Assembly (NCBI GenBank): GCA_948470475.1
Contig: OX419347.1
Span: 12,648,722-12,712,721, forward strand
Reading direction: 5' to 3'
DNA length: 64,000 nucleotides
Source: Galaxea fascicularis
Lineage: Eukaryota; Cnidaria; Anthozoa; Scleractinia; Euphylliidae
In this document: in pieces, positions 1 through 14,300 of the stretch
Layout: every line of letters begins with the position of its first letter
Position numbering within the stretch: the stretch's first letter is position 1
The notes under the pieces: generated by a model
Database searches by the model: none
Told to the model about the DNA's origin: nothing
The model's input: the letters and a program-made list of their open reading frames with translations, nothing else
Made by a program: the position numbers and the translations under genes

Positions 1-354
1 GCTTTCCAAAACTCCCAAAACATTATTTCTATTCTTATTTGAGGTGTGTGCAAGATTTCAGCAAAGTTGAAATTTTGACCAAAACGTGAAGGGGGTAACC
101 CATTGTTTTGGGTCAACTTTTCAATTTGGCTCAAACTTTGCCTATTTCAAAGAGCAGTCTAGAAATGATGATTAAATGCTTCTAAAAACTTCCAAAACGT
201 TATTTCTATTCTTAGTTGAGCTGTGTGCAAGATTTCAGCAAAGTTGAAATTTGGATCAAAACCCAAAGGGGTTAACCCATGGTTTTGGTTCAAATTTTCA
301 ATTTGGCTCAAACTTTACCTATTTCAAAGAGCAGTCTAGAAATGATGTTTAAAT
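1..354. repeat. Reference A+B dimer unit of the satellite
   Basis: Type A (1-177) is marked by ACATTATTTC, ATTTTGACCAAAACGTGAAG, GGGGGTAACCCATTG and a 3' end ACTTTGCC...GATGATTAAAT. Type B (178-354) is marked by ACGTTATTTC, TTAGTTGAGC, TTGGATCAAAACCCAAAGG, GGTTAACCCATGG and a 3' end ACTTTACC...GATGTTTAAAT. Direct comparison gives about 16 differences in 177 positions. Most lie in the middle (positions 75 to 120 of the monomer). The first 75 bases and the stretch before the TCTAGA site are nearly identical between types. Confidence 0.95.
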
Positions 355-3300
355 GCTTTCCAAAACTCCCAAAACATTATTTCTATTCTTATTTGAGCTG
401 TGTGCAAGATTTCAGCAAAGTTGAAATTTTGACCAAAACGTGAAGGGGGTAACCCATTGTTTTGGGTCAACTTTTCAATTTGGCTCAAACTTTGCCTATT
501 TCAAAGAGCAGTCTAGAAATGATGATTAAATGCTTCTAAAAACTCCCAAAACGTTATTTCTATTCTTAGTTGAGCTGTGTGCAAGATTTCAGCAAAGTTG
601 AAATTTGGATCAAAACCCAAAGGGGTTAACCCATGGTTTTGGTTCAAATTTTCAATTTGGCTCAAACTTTGCCTATTTCATAGAGCAGTCTAGAAATGAT
701 GATTAAATGCTTCTAAAAACTCCCAAAACGTTATTTCTATTCTTAGTTGAGCTGTGTGCAAGATTTCAGCAAAGTTGAAATTTGGATCAAAACCCAAAGG
801 GGTTAACCCATGGTTTTGGTTCAAATTTTCAATTTGGCTCAAACTTTACCTATTTCAAAGAGCAGTCTAGAAATGATGTTAAAATGCTTTCCAAAACCCC
901 CAAAACATTCTTTCTGTTCTTATTTGAGCTGTGTGCAAGATTTCAGCAAAGTTGAAATTTTGACCAAAACGTGAAGGGGGTAACCCATTGTTTTGGGTCA
1001 ACTTTTCAATTTGGCTCAAACTTTGCCTATTTCAAAGAGCAGTCTAGAAATGATGATTAAATGCTTCTAAAAACTCCCAAAACGTTATTTCTATTCTTAG
1101 TTGAGCTGTGTGCAAGATTTCAGCAAAGTTGAAATTTGGATCAAAACCCAAAGGGGTTAACCCATTGTTTTGGTTCAAATTTTCAATTTGGCTCAAACTT
1201 TACCTATTTCAAAGAGCAGTCTAGAAATGATGTTTAAATGCTTTCCAAAACTCCCAAAACATTCTTTCTATTCTTATTTGAGCTGTGTGCAAGATTTCAG
1301 CAAAGTTGAAATTTTGACCAAAACGTGAAGGGGGTAACCCATTGTTTTGGGTCAACTTTTCAATTTGGCTCAAACTTTGCCTATTTCAAAGAGCAGTCTA
1401 GAAATGATGATTAAATGCTTCTCGAAACTCCCAAAACATTATTACTATTCTTATTTGAGCTGTGTGCAAGATTTCAGCAAAGTTGAAATTTTGACCAAAA
1501 CGTGAAGGGGGTAACCCATTGTTTTGGGTCAACTTTTCAATTTGGCTCAAACTTTGCCTATTTCAAAGAGCAGTCTAGAAATGATGATTAAATGCTTCTA
1601 AAAACTCCCAAAACGTTATTTCTATTCTTAGTTGAGCTGTGTGCAAGATTTCAGCAAAGTTGAAATTTGGATCAAAACCCAAAGGGGTTAACCCATGGTT
1701 TTGGTTCAAATTTTCAATTTGGCTCAAACTTTACCTATTTCAAAGAGCAGTCTAGAAATGATGTTTAAATGCTTTCCAAAACTCCCAAAACATTATTTCT
1801 ATTCTTATTTGAGGTGTGTGCAAGATTTCAGCAAAGTTGAAATTTTGACCAAAACGTGAAGGGGGTAACCCATTGTTTTGGGTCAACTTTTCAATTTGGC
1901 TCAAACTTTGCCTATTTCAAAGAGCAGTCTAGAAATGATGATTAAATGCTTCTAAAAACTTCCAAAACGTTATTTCTATTCTTAGTTGAGCTGTGTGCAA
2001 GATTTCAGCAAAGTTGAAATTTGGATCAAAACCCAAAGGGGTTAACCCATGGTTTTGGTTCAAATTTTCAATTTGGCTCAAACTTTACCTATTTCAAAGA
2101 GCAGTCTAGAAATGATGTTTAAATGCTTTCCAAAACTCCCAAAACATTATTTCTATTCTTATTTGAGCTGTGTGCAAGATTTCAGCAAAGTTGAAATTTT
2201 GACCAAAACGTGAAGGGGGTAACCCATTGTTTTGGGTCAACTTTTCAATTTGGCTCAAACTTTGCCTATTTCAAAGAGCAGTCTAGAAATGATGATTAAA
2301 TGCTTCTAAAAACTCCCAAAACGTTATTTCTATTCTTAGTTGAGCTGTGTGCAAGATTTCAGCAAAGTTGAAATTTGGATCAAAACCCAAAGGGGTTAAC
2401 CCATGGTTTTGGTTCAAATTTTCAATTTGGCTCAAACTTTACCTATTTCAAAGAGCAGTCTAGAAATGATGTTTAAATGCTTTCCAAAACTCCCAAAACA
2501 TTCTTTCTATTCTTATTTGAGCTGTGTGCAAGATTTCAGCAAAGTTGAAATTTTGACCAAAACGTGAAGGGGGTAACCCATTGTTTTGGGTCAACTTTTC
2601 AATTTGGCTCAAACTTTGCCTATTTCAAAGAGCAGTCTAGAAATGATGATTAAATGCCTCTAAAAACTCCCAAAACGTTATTTCTATTCTTAGTTGAGCT
2701 GTGTGCAAGATTTCAGCAAAGTTGAAATTTGGATCAAAACCCAAAGGGGTTAACCCATGGTTTTGGTTCAAATTTTCAATTTGGCTCAAACTTTACCTAT
2801 TTCAAAGAGCAGTCTAGAAATGATGTTTAAATGCTTTCCAAAACTCCCAAAACATTATTTCTATTCTTATTTGAGCTGTGTGCAAGATTTCAGCAAAGTT
2901 GAAATTTTGACCAAAACGTGAAGGGGGTAACCCATTGTTTTGGGTCAACTTTTCAATTTGGCTCAAACTTTGCCTATTTCAAAGAGCAGTCTAGAAATGA
3001 TGATTAAATGCTTCTAAAAACTCCCAAAACGTTATTTCTATTCTTAGTTGAGCTGTGTGCAAGATTTCAGCAAAGTTGAAATTTGGATCAAAACCCAAAG
3101 GGGTTAACCCATGGTTTTGGTTCAAATTTTCAATTTGGCTCAAACTTTACCTATTTCAAAGAGCAGTCTAGAAATGATGTTTAAATGCTTTCCAAAACTC
3201 CCAAAACATTATTTCTATTCTTATTTGAGCTGTGTGCAAGATTTCAGCAAAGTTGAAATTTTGACCAAAACGTGAAGGGGGTAACCCATTGTTTTGGGTC

Positions 3301-6300
3301 AACTTTTCAATTTGGCTCAAACTTTGCCTATTTCAAAGAGCAGTCTAGAAATGATGATTAAATGCTTCTAAAAACTCCCAAAACGTTATTTCTATTCTTA
3401 GTTGAGCTGTGTGCAAGATTTCAGCAAAGTTGAAATTTGGATCAAAACCCAAAGGGGTTAACCCATGGTTTTGGGTCAAGTTTTCAATTTGGCTCAAACT
3501 TTACCTATTTCAAAGAGCAGTCTAGAAATGATGTTTAAATGCTTTCCAAAACTCCCAAAACATTATTTCTATTCTTATTTGAGCTGTGTGCAAGATTTCA
3601 GCAAAGTTGAAATTTTGACCAAAACGTGAAGGGGGTAACCCATTGTTTTGGGTCAACTTTTCAATTTGGCTCAAACTTTGCCTATTTCAAAGAGCAGTCT
3701 AGAAATGATGATTAAATGCTTCTAAAAACTCCCAAAACGTTATTTCTATTCTTAGTTGAGCTGTGTGCAAGATTTCAGCAAAGTTGAAATTTGGATCAAA
3801 ACCCAAAGGGGTTAACCCATGGTTTTGGTTCAAATTTTCAATTTGGCTCAAACTTTACCTATTTCAAAGAGCAGTCTAGAAATGATGTTTAAATGCTTTC
3901 CAAAACTCCCAAAACATTATTTCTATTCTTATTTGAGGTGTGTGCAAGATTTCAGCAAAGTTGAAATTTTGACCAAAACGTGAAGGGGGTAACCCATTGT
4001 TTTGGGTCAACTTTTCAATTTGGCTCAAACTTTGCCTATTTCAAAGAGCAGTCTAGAAATGATGATTAAATGCTTCTAAAAACTCCCAAAACGTTATTTC
4101 TATTCTTAGTTGAGCTGTGTGCAAGATTTCAGCAAAGTTGAAATTTGGATCAAAACCCAAAGGGGTTAACCCATGGTTTTGGTTCAAATTTTCAATTTGG
4201 CTCAAACTTTACCTATTTCAAAGAGCAGTCTAGAAATGATGTTTAAATGCTTTCCAAAACTCCCAAAACATTATTTCTATTCTTATTTGAGGTGTGTGCA
4301 AGATTTCAGCAAAGTTGAAATTTTGACCAAAACGTGAAGGGGGTAACCCATTGTTTTGGGTCAACTTTTCAATTTGGCTCAAACTTTGCCTATTTCAAAG
4401 AGCAGTCTAGAAATGATGATTAAATGCTTCTAAAAACTCCCAAAACGTTATTTCTATTCTTAGTTGAGCTGTGTGCAAGATTTCAGCAAAGTTGAAATTT
4501 GGATCAAAACCCAAAGGGGTTAACCCATGGTTTTGGTTCAAATTTTCAATTTGGCTCAAACTTTACCTATTTCAAAGAGCAGTCTAGAAATGATGTTTAA
4601 ATGCTTTCCAAAACTCCCAAAACATTCTTTCTATTCTTATTTGAGCTGTGTGCAAGATTTCAGCAAAGTTGAAATTTTGACCAAAACGTGAAGGGGGTAA
4701 CCCATTGTTTTGGGTCAACTTTTCAATTTGGCTCAAACTTTGCCTATTTCAAAGAGCAGTCTAGAAATGATGATTAAATGCTTCTAAAAACTCCCAAAAC
4801 GTTATTTCTATTCTTAGTTGAGCTGTGTGCAAGATTTCAGCAAAGTTGAAATTTGGATCAAAACCCAAAGGGGTTAGCCCATGGTTTTGGTTCAAATTTT
4901 CAATTTGGCTCAAACTTTACCTATTTCAAAGAGCAGTCTAGAAATGATGTTTAAATGCTTTCCAAAACTCCCAAAACATTATTTCTATTCTTATTTGAGC
5001 TGTGTGCAAGATTTCAGCAAAGTTGAAATTTTGACCAAAACGTGAAGGGGGTAACCCATTGTTTTGGGTCAACTTTTCAATTTGGCTCAAACTTTGCCTA
5101 TTTCAAAGAGCAGTCTAGAAATGATGATTAAATGCTTCTAAAAACTCCCAAAACGTTATTTCTATTCTTAGTTGAGCTGTGTGCAAGATTTCAGCAAAGT
5201 TGAAATTTGGATCAAAACCCAAAGGGGTTAACCCATGGTTTTGGTTCAAATTTTCAATTTGGCTCAAACTTTACCTATTTCAAAGAGCAGTCTAGAAATG
5301 ATGTTTAAATGCTTCTCGAAACTCCCAAAACAATATTTCTATTCTTATTTGAGCTGTGTGCAAGATTTCAGCAACGTTGAAATTTTGACCAAAACGTGAA
5401 GGGGGTAACCCATTGTTTTGGGTCAACTTTTCAATTTGGCTCAAACTTTGCCTATTTCAAAGAGCAGTCTAGAAATGATGATTAAATGCTTCTAAAAACT
5501 TCCAAAACGTTATTTCTATTCTTAGTTGAGCTGTGTGCAAGATTTCAGCAAAGTTGAAATTTGGATCAAAACCCAAAGGGGTTAACCCATGGTTTTGGTT
5601 CAAATTTTCAATTTGGCTCAAACTTTACCTATTTCAAAGAGCAGTCTAGAAATGATGTTTAAATGCTTTCCAAAACTCCCAAAACATTCTTTCTATTCTT
5701 ATTTGAGCAGTGTGCAAGATTTCAGCAAAGTTGAAATTTTGACCAAAACGTGAAGGGGGTAACCCATTGTTTTGGGTCAACTTTTCAATTTGGCTCAAAC
5801 TTTGCCTATTTCAAAGAGCAGTCTAGAAATGATGATTAAATGCTTCTAAAAACTCCCAAAACGTTATTTCTATTCTTAGTTGAGCTGTGTGCAAGATTTC
5901 AGCAAAGTTGAAATTTGGATCAAAACCCAAAGGGGTTAACCCATGGTTTTGGTTCAAATTTTCAATTTGGCTCAAACTTTACCTATTTCAAAGAGCAGTC
6001 TAGAAATGACGTATAAATGCTTCTCAAAACTCCCAAAACAATTTTTCTATTCTTATTTGAGCTGTGTGCAAGATTTCAGCAAAGTTGAAATTTTGACCAA
6101 AACGTGAAGGGGGTATCCCATTGTTTTGGGTCAACTTTTCAATTTGGCTCAAACTTTGCCTATTTCAAAGAGCAGTCTAGAAATGATGATTAAATGCTTC
6201 TAAAAACTCCCAAAACGTTATTTCTATTCTTAGTTGAGCTGTGTGCAAGATTTCAGCAAAGTTGAAATTTGGATCAAAACCCAAAGGGGTTAACCCATGG

Positions 6301-7016
6301 TTTTGGTTCAAATTTTCAATTTTGCTCAAACTTTACCTATTTCAAAGAGCGGTCTAGAAATGATGTTTAAATGCTTTCCAAAACTCCCAAAACATTATTT
6401 CTATTCTTATTTGAGCTGTGTGCAAGATTTCAGCAAAGTTGAAATTTTGACCAAAACGTGAAGGGGGTAACCCATTGTTTTGGGTCAACTTTTCAATTTG
6501 GCTCAAACTTTGCCTATTTCAAAGAGCAGTCTAGAAATGATGATTAAATGCTTCTAAAAACTCCCAAAACGTTATTTCTATTCTTAGTTGAGCTGTGTGC
6601 AAGATTTCAGCAAAGTTGAAATTTGGATCAAAACCCAAAGGGGTTAACCCATGGTTTTGGTTCAAATTTTCAATTTGGCTCAAACTTTACCTATTTCAAA
6701 GAGCAGTCTAGAAATGATGTTTAAATGCTTTCCAAAACTCCCAAAACATTATTTCTATTCTTATTTGAGCTGTGTGCAAGATTTCAGCAAAGTTGAAATT
6801 TTGACCAAAACGTGAAGGGGGTAACCCATTGTTTTGGGTCAACTTTTCAATTTGGCTCAAACTTTGCCTATTTCAAAGAGCAGTCTAGAAATGATGATTA
6901 AATGCTTCTAAAAACTCCCAAAACGTTATTTCTATTCTTAGTTGAGCTGTGTGCAAGATTTCAGCAAAGTTGAAATTTGGATCAAAACCCAAAGGGGTTA
7001 ACCCATGGTTTTGGGT

Positions 7017-8150
7017 CAAGTTTTCAATTTGGCTCAAACTTTACCTATTTCAAAGAGCAGTCTAGAAATGATGTTTAAATGCTTTCCAAAACTCCCAAAA
7101 CATTATTTCTATTCTTATTTGAGCTGTGTGCAAGATTACAGCAAAGTTGAAATTTTGACCAAAACGTGAAGGGGGTAACCCATTGTTTTGGGTCAACTTT
7201 TCAATTTGGCTCAAACTTTGCCTATTTCAAAGAGCAGTCTAGAAATGATGATTAAATGCTTCTAAAAACTCCCAAAACGTTATTTCTATTCTTAGTTGAG
7301 CTGTGTGCAAGATTTCAGCAAAGTTGAAATTTGGATCAAAACCCAAAGGGGTTAACCCATGGTTTTGGTTCAAGTTTTCAATTTGGCTCAAACTTTACCT
7401 ATTTCAAAGAGCAGTCTAGAAATGATGTTTAAATGCTTTCCAAAACTCCCAAAACATTATTTCTATTCTTATTTGAGCTGTGTGCAAGATTTCAGCAAAG
7501 TTGAAATTTTGACCAAAACGTGAAGGGGGTAACCCATTGTTTTGGGTCAACTTTTCAATTTGGCTCAAACTTTGCCTATTTCAAAGAGCAGTCTAGAAAT
7601 GATGATTAAATGCTTCTAAAAACTCCCAAAACGTTATTTCTATTCTTAGTTGAGCTGTGTGCAAGATTTCAGCAAAGTTGAAATTTGGATCAAAACCCAA
7701 AAGGGTTAACCCATGGTTTTGGTTCAAATTTTCAATTTGGCTCAAACCTTACCTATTTCAAAGAGCAGTCTAGAAATGACGTTTAAATGCTTTCCAAAAC
7801 TCCCAAAACATTATTTCTATTCTTATTTGAGCTGTGTGCAAGATTTCAGCAAAGTTGAAATTTTGACCAAAACGTGAAGGGGGTAACCCATTGTTTTGGG
7901 TCAACTTTTCAATTTGGCTCAAACTTTGCCTATTTCAAAGAGCAGTCTAGAAATGATGATTAAATGCTTCTAAAAACTCCCAAAACGTTTTTTCTATTCT
8001 TAGTTGAGCTGTGTGCAAGATTTCAGCAAAGTTGAAATTTGGATCAAAACCCAAATGGGTTAACCCATGGTTTTGGTTCAAATTTTCAATTTGGCTCAAA
8101 CTTTACCTATTTCAAAGAGCAGTCTAGAAATGATGTTTAAATGCTTCTCG
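7017..8150. repeat. Satellite block, copy 1 of an 18-monomer-spaced duplication
   Basis: This block shares a series of private variants with 10,203-11,336, each displaced by exactly 3,186 bp (18 x 177). They are CAAGTTTTC at 7,017 and 7,371, CCCAAAAGGGTT at 7,696, CTCAAACCTTACC near 7,741, GACGTTTAAATG near 7,778, AACGTTTTTTC near 7,984 and GCTTCTCGAAAC at 8,143. The two copies stop matching just after the last marker. This is direct evidence of block duplication inside the array. Confidence 0.85.
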
Positions 8151-10202
8151 AAACTCCCAAAACATTATTTCTATTCTTATTTGAGCTGTGTGCAAGATTT
8201 CAGCAAAGTTGAAATTTTGACCAAAACGTGAAGGGGGTAACCCATTGTTTTGGGTCAACTTTTCAATTTGGCTCAAACTTTGCCTATTTTAAAGAGCAGT
8301 CTAGAAATGATGATTAAATGCTTCTAAAAACTCCCAAAACGTTATTTCTATTCTTAGTTGAGCTGTGTGCAAGATTTCAGCAAAGTTGAAATTTGGATCA
8401 AAACCCAAAGGGGTTAACCCATGGTTTTGGTTCAAATTTTCAATTTGGCTCAAACTTCACCTATTTCAAAGAGCAGTCTAGAAATGATGTTTAAATGCTT
8501 TCCAAAACTCCCAAAACATTATTTCTATTCTTATTTGAGCTGTGTGCAAGATTTCAGCAAAGTTGAAATTTTGACCAAAACGTGAAGGGGGTAACCCATT
8601 GTTTTGGGTCAACTTTTCAATTTGGCTCAAACTTTGCCTATTTCAAAGAGCAGTCTAGAAATGATGATTAAATGCTTCTAAAAACTCCCAAAACGTTATT
8701 TCTATTCTTAGTTGAGCTGTGTGCAAGATTTCAGCAAAGTTGAAATTTGGATCAAAACCCAAAGGGGTTAACCCATGGTTTTGGTTCAAGTTTTCAATTT
8801 GGCTCAAACTTTACCTATTTCAAAGAGCAGTCTAGAAATGATGTTTAAATGCTTTCCAAAACTCCCAAAACATTATTTCTATTCTTATTTGAGCTGTGTG
8901 CAAGATTTCAGCAAAGTTGAAATTTTGACCAAAACGTGAAGGGGGTAACCCATTGTTTTGGGTCAACTTTTCAATTTGGCTCAAACTTTGCCTATTTCAA
9001 AGAGCAGTCTAGAAATGATGATTAAATGCTTCTAAAAACTCCCAAAACGTTATTTCTATTCTTAGTTGAGCTGTGTGCAAGATTTCAGCAAAGTTGAAAT
9101 TTGGATCAAAACCCAAAGGGGTTAACCCATGGTTTTGGTTCAAATTTTCAATTTGGCTCAAACTTTACCTATTTCAAAGAGCAGTCTAGAAATGATGTTT
9201 AAATGCTTTCCAAAACTCCCAAAAAATTATTTCTATTCTTATTTGAGCTGTGTGCAAGATTTCAGCAAAGTTGAAATTTTGACCAAAACGTGAAGGGGGT
9301 AACCCATTGTTTTGGGTCAGCTTTTCAATTTGGCTCAAACTTTGCCTATTTCAAAGAGCAGTCTAGAAATGATGATTAAATGCTTCTAAAAACTCCCAAA
9401 ACGTTTTTTCTATTCTTAGTTGAGCTGTGTGCAAGATTTCAGCAAAGTTGAAATTTGGATCAAAACCCAAATGGGTTAACCCATGGTTTTGGTTCAAATT
9501 TTCAATTTGGCTCAAACTTTACCTATTTCAAAGAGCAGTCTAGAAATGATGTTTAAATGCTTTCCAAAACTCCCAAAACATTATTTCTATTCTTATTTGA
9601 GCTGTGTGCAAGATTTCAGCAAAGTTGAAATTTTGACCAAAACGTGAAGGGGATAACCCATTGTTTTGGGTCAACTTTTCAATTTGGCTCAAACTTTGCC
9701 TATTTTAAAGAGCAGTCTAGAAATGATGATTAAATGCTTCTAAAAACTCCCAAAACTTTTTTTCTATTCTTAGTTGAGCTGTGTGCAAGATTTCAGCAAA
9801 GTTGAAATTTGGATCAAAACCCAAAGGGGTTAACCCATGGTTTTGGTTCAAATTTTCAATTTGGCTCAAACTTTACCTATTTCAAAGAGCAGTCTAGAAA
9901 TGATGTTTAAATGCTTTCCAAAACTCCCAAAACATTATTTCTATTCTTATTTGAGCTGTGTGCAAGATTTCAGCAAAGTTGAAATTTTGACCAAAACGTG
10001 AAGGGGGTAACCCATTGTTTTGGGTCAACTTTTCAATTTGGCTCAAACTTTGCCTATTTCAAAGAGCAGTCTAGAAATGATGATTAAATGCTTCTAAAAA
10101 CTCCCAAAACGTTATTTCTCTTCTTAGTTGAGCTGTGTGCAAGATTTCAGCAAAGTTGAAATTTGGATCAAAACCCAAAGGGGTTAACCCATGGTTTTGG
10201 TT

Positions 10203-11336
10203 CAAGTTTTCAATTTGGCTCAAACTTTACCTATTTCAAAGAGCAGTCTAGAAATGATGTTTAAATGCTTTCCAAAACTCCCAAAACATTATTTCTATTC
10301 TTATTTGAGCTGTGTGCAAGATTTCAGCAAAGTTGAAATTTTGACCAAAACGTGAAGGCGGTAACCCATTGTTTTGGGTCAACTTTTCAATTTGGCTCAA
10401 ACTTTGCCTATTTCAAAGAGCAGTCTAGAAATGATGATTAAATGCTTCTAAAAACTCCCAAAACGTTATTTCTATTCTTAGTTGAGCTGTGTGCAAGATT
10501 TCAGCAAAGTTGAAATTTGGATCAAAACCCAAAGGGGTTAACCCATGGTTTTGGTTCAAGTTTTCAATTTGGCTCAAACTTTACCTATTTCAAAGAGCAG
10601 TCTAGAAATGATGTTTAAATGCTTTCCAAAACTCCCAAAACATTATTTCTATTCTTATTTGAGCTGTGTGCAAGATTTCAGCAAAGTTGAAATTTTGACC
10701 AAAACGTGAAGGGGGTAACCCATTGTTTTGGGTCAACTTTTCAATTTGGCTCAAACTTTGCCTATTTCAAAGAGCAGTCTAGAAATGATGATTAAATGCT
10801 TCTAAAAACTCCCAAAACGTTATTTCTATTCTTAGTTGAGCTGTGTGCAAGATTTCAGCAAAGTTGAAATTTGGATCAAAACCCAAAAGGGTTAACCCAT
10901 GGTTTTGGTTCAAATTTTCAATTTGGCTCAAACCTTACCTATTTCAAAGAGCAGTCTAGAAATGACGTTTAAATGCTTTCCAAAACTCCCAAAACATTAT
11001 TTCTATTCTTATTTGAGCTGTGTGCAAGATTTCAGCAAAGTTGAAATTTTGACCAAAACGTGAAGGGGGTAACCCATTGTTTTGGGTCAACTTTTCAATT
11101 TGGCTCAAACTTTGCCTATTTCAAAGAGCAGTCTAGAAATGATGATTAAATGCTTCTAAAAACTCCCAAAACGTTTTTTCTATTCTTAGTTGAGCTGTGT
11201 GCAAGATTTCAGCAAAGTTGAAATTTGGATCAAAACCCAAATGGGTTAACCCATGGTTTTGGTTCAAATTTTCAATTTGGCTCAAACTTTACCTATTTCA
11301 AAGAGCAGTCTAGAAATGATGTTTAAATGCTTCTCG
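10203..11336. repeat. Satellite block, copy 2 of the 3,186-bp-spaced duplication
   Basis: This is the second copy of the variant series seen at 7,017-8,150. Downstream it runs into a separate marked monomer with GTGAAGAAGGTAACCC (11,413) whose twin lies exactly 1,062 bp (6 x 177) further on, at 12,475. A younger six-monomer duplication is therefore superimposed at the edge of the older block. Confidence 0.85.
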
Positions 11337-14300
11337 AAACTCCCAAAACATTATTTCTATTCTTATTTGAGCTGTGTGCAAGATTTCAGCAAAGTTGAAA
11401 TTTTGACCAAAACGTGAAGAAGGTAACCCATTGTTTTGGGTCAACTTTTCAATTTGGCTCAAACTTTGCCTATTTCAAAGAGCAGTCTAGAAATGATGAT
11501 TAAATGCTTCTAAAAACTCCCAAAACGTTATTTCTATTCTTAGTTGAGCTGTGTGCAAGATTTCAGCAAAGTTGAAATTTGGATCAAAACCCAAAGGGGT
11601 TAACCCATGGTTTTGGTTCAAATTTTCAATTTGGCTCAAACTTTACCTATTTCAAAGAGCAGTCTAGAAATGATGTTTAAATGCTTTCCAAAACTCCCAA
11701 AACATTATTTCTATTCTTATTTGAGCTGTGTGCAAGATTTCAGCAAAGTTGAAATTTTGACCAAAACGTGAAGGGGGTAACCCATTGTTTTGGGTCAACT
11801 TTTCAATTTGGCTCAAACTTTGCCTATTTCAAAGAGCAGTCTAGAAATGATGATTAAATGCTTCTAAAAACTCCCAAAACGTTATTTCTATTCTTAGTTG
11901 AGCTGTGTGCAAGATTTCAGCAAAGTTGAAATTTGGATCAAAACCCAAAGGGGTTAACCCATGGTTTTGGTTCAAATTTTCAATTTGGCTCAAACTTTAC
12001 CTATTTCAAAGAGCAGTCTAGAAATGATGTTTAAATGCTTTCCAAAACTCCCAAAACATTATTTCTATTCTTATTTGAGCTGTGTGCAAGATTTCAGCAA
12101 AGTTGAAATTTTGACCAAAACGTGAAGGGGGTAACCCATTGTTTTGGGTCAACTTTTCAATTTGGCTCAAACTTTGCCTATTTCAAAGAGCAGTCTAGAA
12201 ATGATGATTAAATGCTTCTAAAAACTCCCAAAACGTTATTTCTATTCTTAGTTGAGCTGTGTGCAAGATTTCAGCAAAGTTGAAATTTGGATCAAAACCC
12301 AAAGGGGTTAACCCATGGTTTTGGTTCAAATTTTCAATTTGGCTCAAACTTTACCTATTTCAAAGAGCAGTCTAGAAATGATGTTTAAATGCTTCTCGAA
12401 ACTCCCAAAACATTATTTCTATTCTTATTTGAGCTGTGTGCAAGATTTCAGCAAAGTTGAAATTTTGACCAAAACGTGAAGAAGGTAACCCATTGTTTTG
12501 GGTCAACTTTTCAATTTGGCTCAAACTTTGCCTATTTCAAAGAGCAGTCTAGAAATGATGATTAAATGCTTCTAAAAACTCCCAAAACGTTATTTCTATT
12601 CTTAGTTGAGCTGTGTGCAAGATTTCAGCAAAGTTGAAATTTGGATCAAAACCCAAAGGGGTTAACCCATGGTTTTGGTTCAAATTTTCAATTTGGCTCA
12701 AACTTTACCTATTTCAAAGAGCAGTCTAGAAATGATGTTTAAATGCTTTCCAAAACTCCCAAAACATTATTTCTATTCTTATTTGAGCTGTGTGCAAGAT
12801 TTCAGCAAAGTTGAAATTTTGACCAAAACGTGAAGGGGGTAACCCATTGTTTTGGGTCAACTTTTCAATTTGGCTCAAACTTTGCCTATTTCAAAGAGCA
12901 GTCTAGAAATGATGATTAAATGCTTCTAAAAACTCCCAAAACGTTATTTCTATTCTTAGTTGAGCTGTGTGCAAGATTTCAGCAAAGTTGAAATTTGGAT
13001 CAAAACCCAAAGGGGTTAACCCATGGTTTTGGTTCAAATTTTCAATTTGGCTCAAACTTTACCTATTTCAAAGAGCAGTCTAGAAATGATGTTTAAATGC
13101 TTTCCAAAACTCCCAAAACATTATTTCTATTCTTATTTGAGCTGTGTGCAAGATTTCAGCAAAGTTGAAATTTTGACCAAAACGTGAAGGGGGTAACCCA
13201 TTGTTTTGGGTCAACTTTTCAATTTGGCTCAAACTTTGCCTATTTCAAAGAGCAGTCTAGAAATGATGATTAAATGCTTCTAAAAACTCCCAAAACGTTA
13301 TTTCTATTCTTAGTTGAGCTGTGTGCAAGATTTCAGCAAAGTTGAAATTTGGATCAAAACCCAAAGGGGTTAACCCATGGTTTTGGTTCAAATTTTCAAT
13401 TTGGCTCAAACTTTACCTATTTCAAAGAGCAGTCTAGAAATGATGTTTAAATGCTTCTCAAAACTCCCAAAACATTCTTTCTATTCTTATTTGAGCTGTG
13501 TGCCAGATTTCAGCAAAGTTGAAATTTTGACCAAAACGTGAAGGGGGTAACCCATTGTTTTGGGTCAACTTTTCAATTTGGCTCAAACTTTGCCTATTTC
13601 AAAGAGCAGTCTAGAAATGATGATTAAATGCTTCTAAAAACTCCCAAAACGTTATTTCTATTCTTAGTTGAGCTGTGTGCAAGATTTCAGCAAAGTTGAA
13701 ATTTGGATCAAAACCCAAAGGGGTTAACCCATGGTTTTGGTTAAAATTTTCAATTTGGCTCAAACTTTACCTATTTCAAAGAGCAGTCTAGAAATGATGT
13801 TTAAATGCTTCTCGAAACTCCCAAAACATTATTTCTATTCTTATTTGAGCTGTGTGCAAGATTTCAGCAAAGTTGAAATTTTGACCAAAACGTGAAGGGG
13901 GTAACCCATTGTTTTGGGCCAACTTTTCAATTTGGCTCAAACTTTGCCTATTTCAAAGAGCAGTCTAGAAATGATGATTAAATGCTTCTAAAAACTCCCA
14001 AAACGTTATTTCTATTCTTAGTTGAGCTGTGTGCAAGATTTCAGCAAAGTTGAAATTTGGATCAAAACCCAAAGGGGTTAACCCATGGTTTTGGTTCAAA
14101 TTTTCAATTTGGCTCAAACTTTACCTATTTCAAAGAGCAGTCTAGAAATGATGTTTAAATGCTTCTCAAAACTCCCAAAACATTATTTCTAATCTTAGTT
14201 GAGCTGTGTGCAAGATTTCAGCAAAGTTGAAATTTTGACCAAAACGTGAAAGGGGTAACCCATTGTTTTGGGTCATCTTTTCAATTTGGCTCAAACTTTG

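Noticed and set aside
1..354. CENP-B box in the monomer
   Set aside because: No match to the TTCG....A..CGGG core was found on either strand of A or B.
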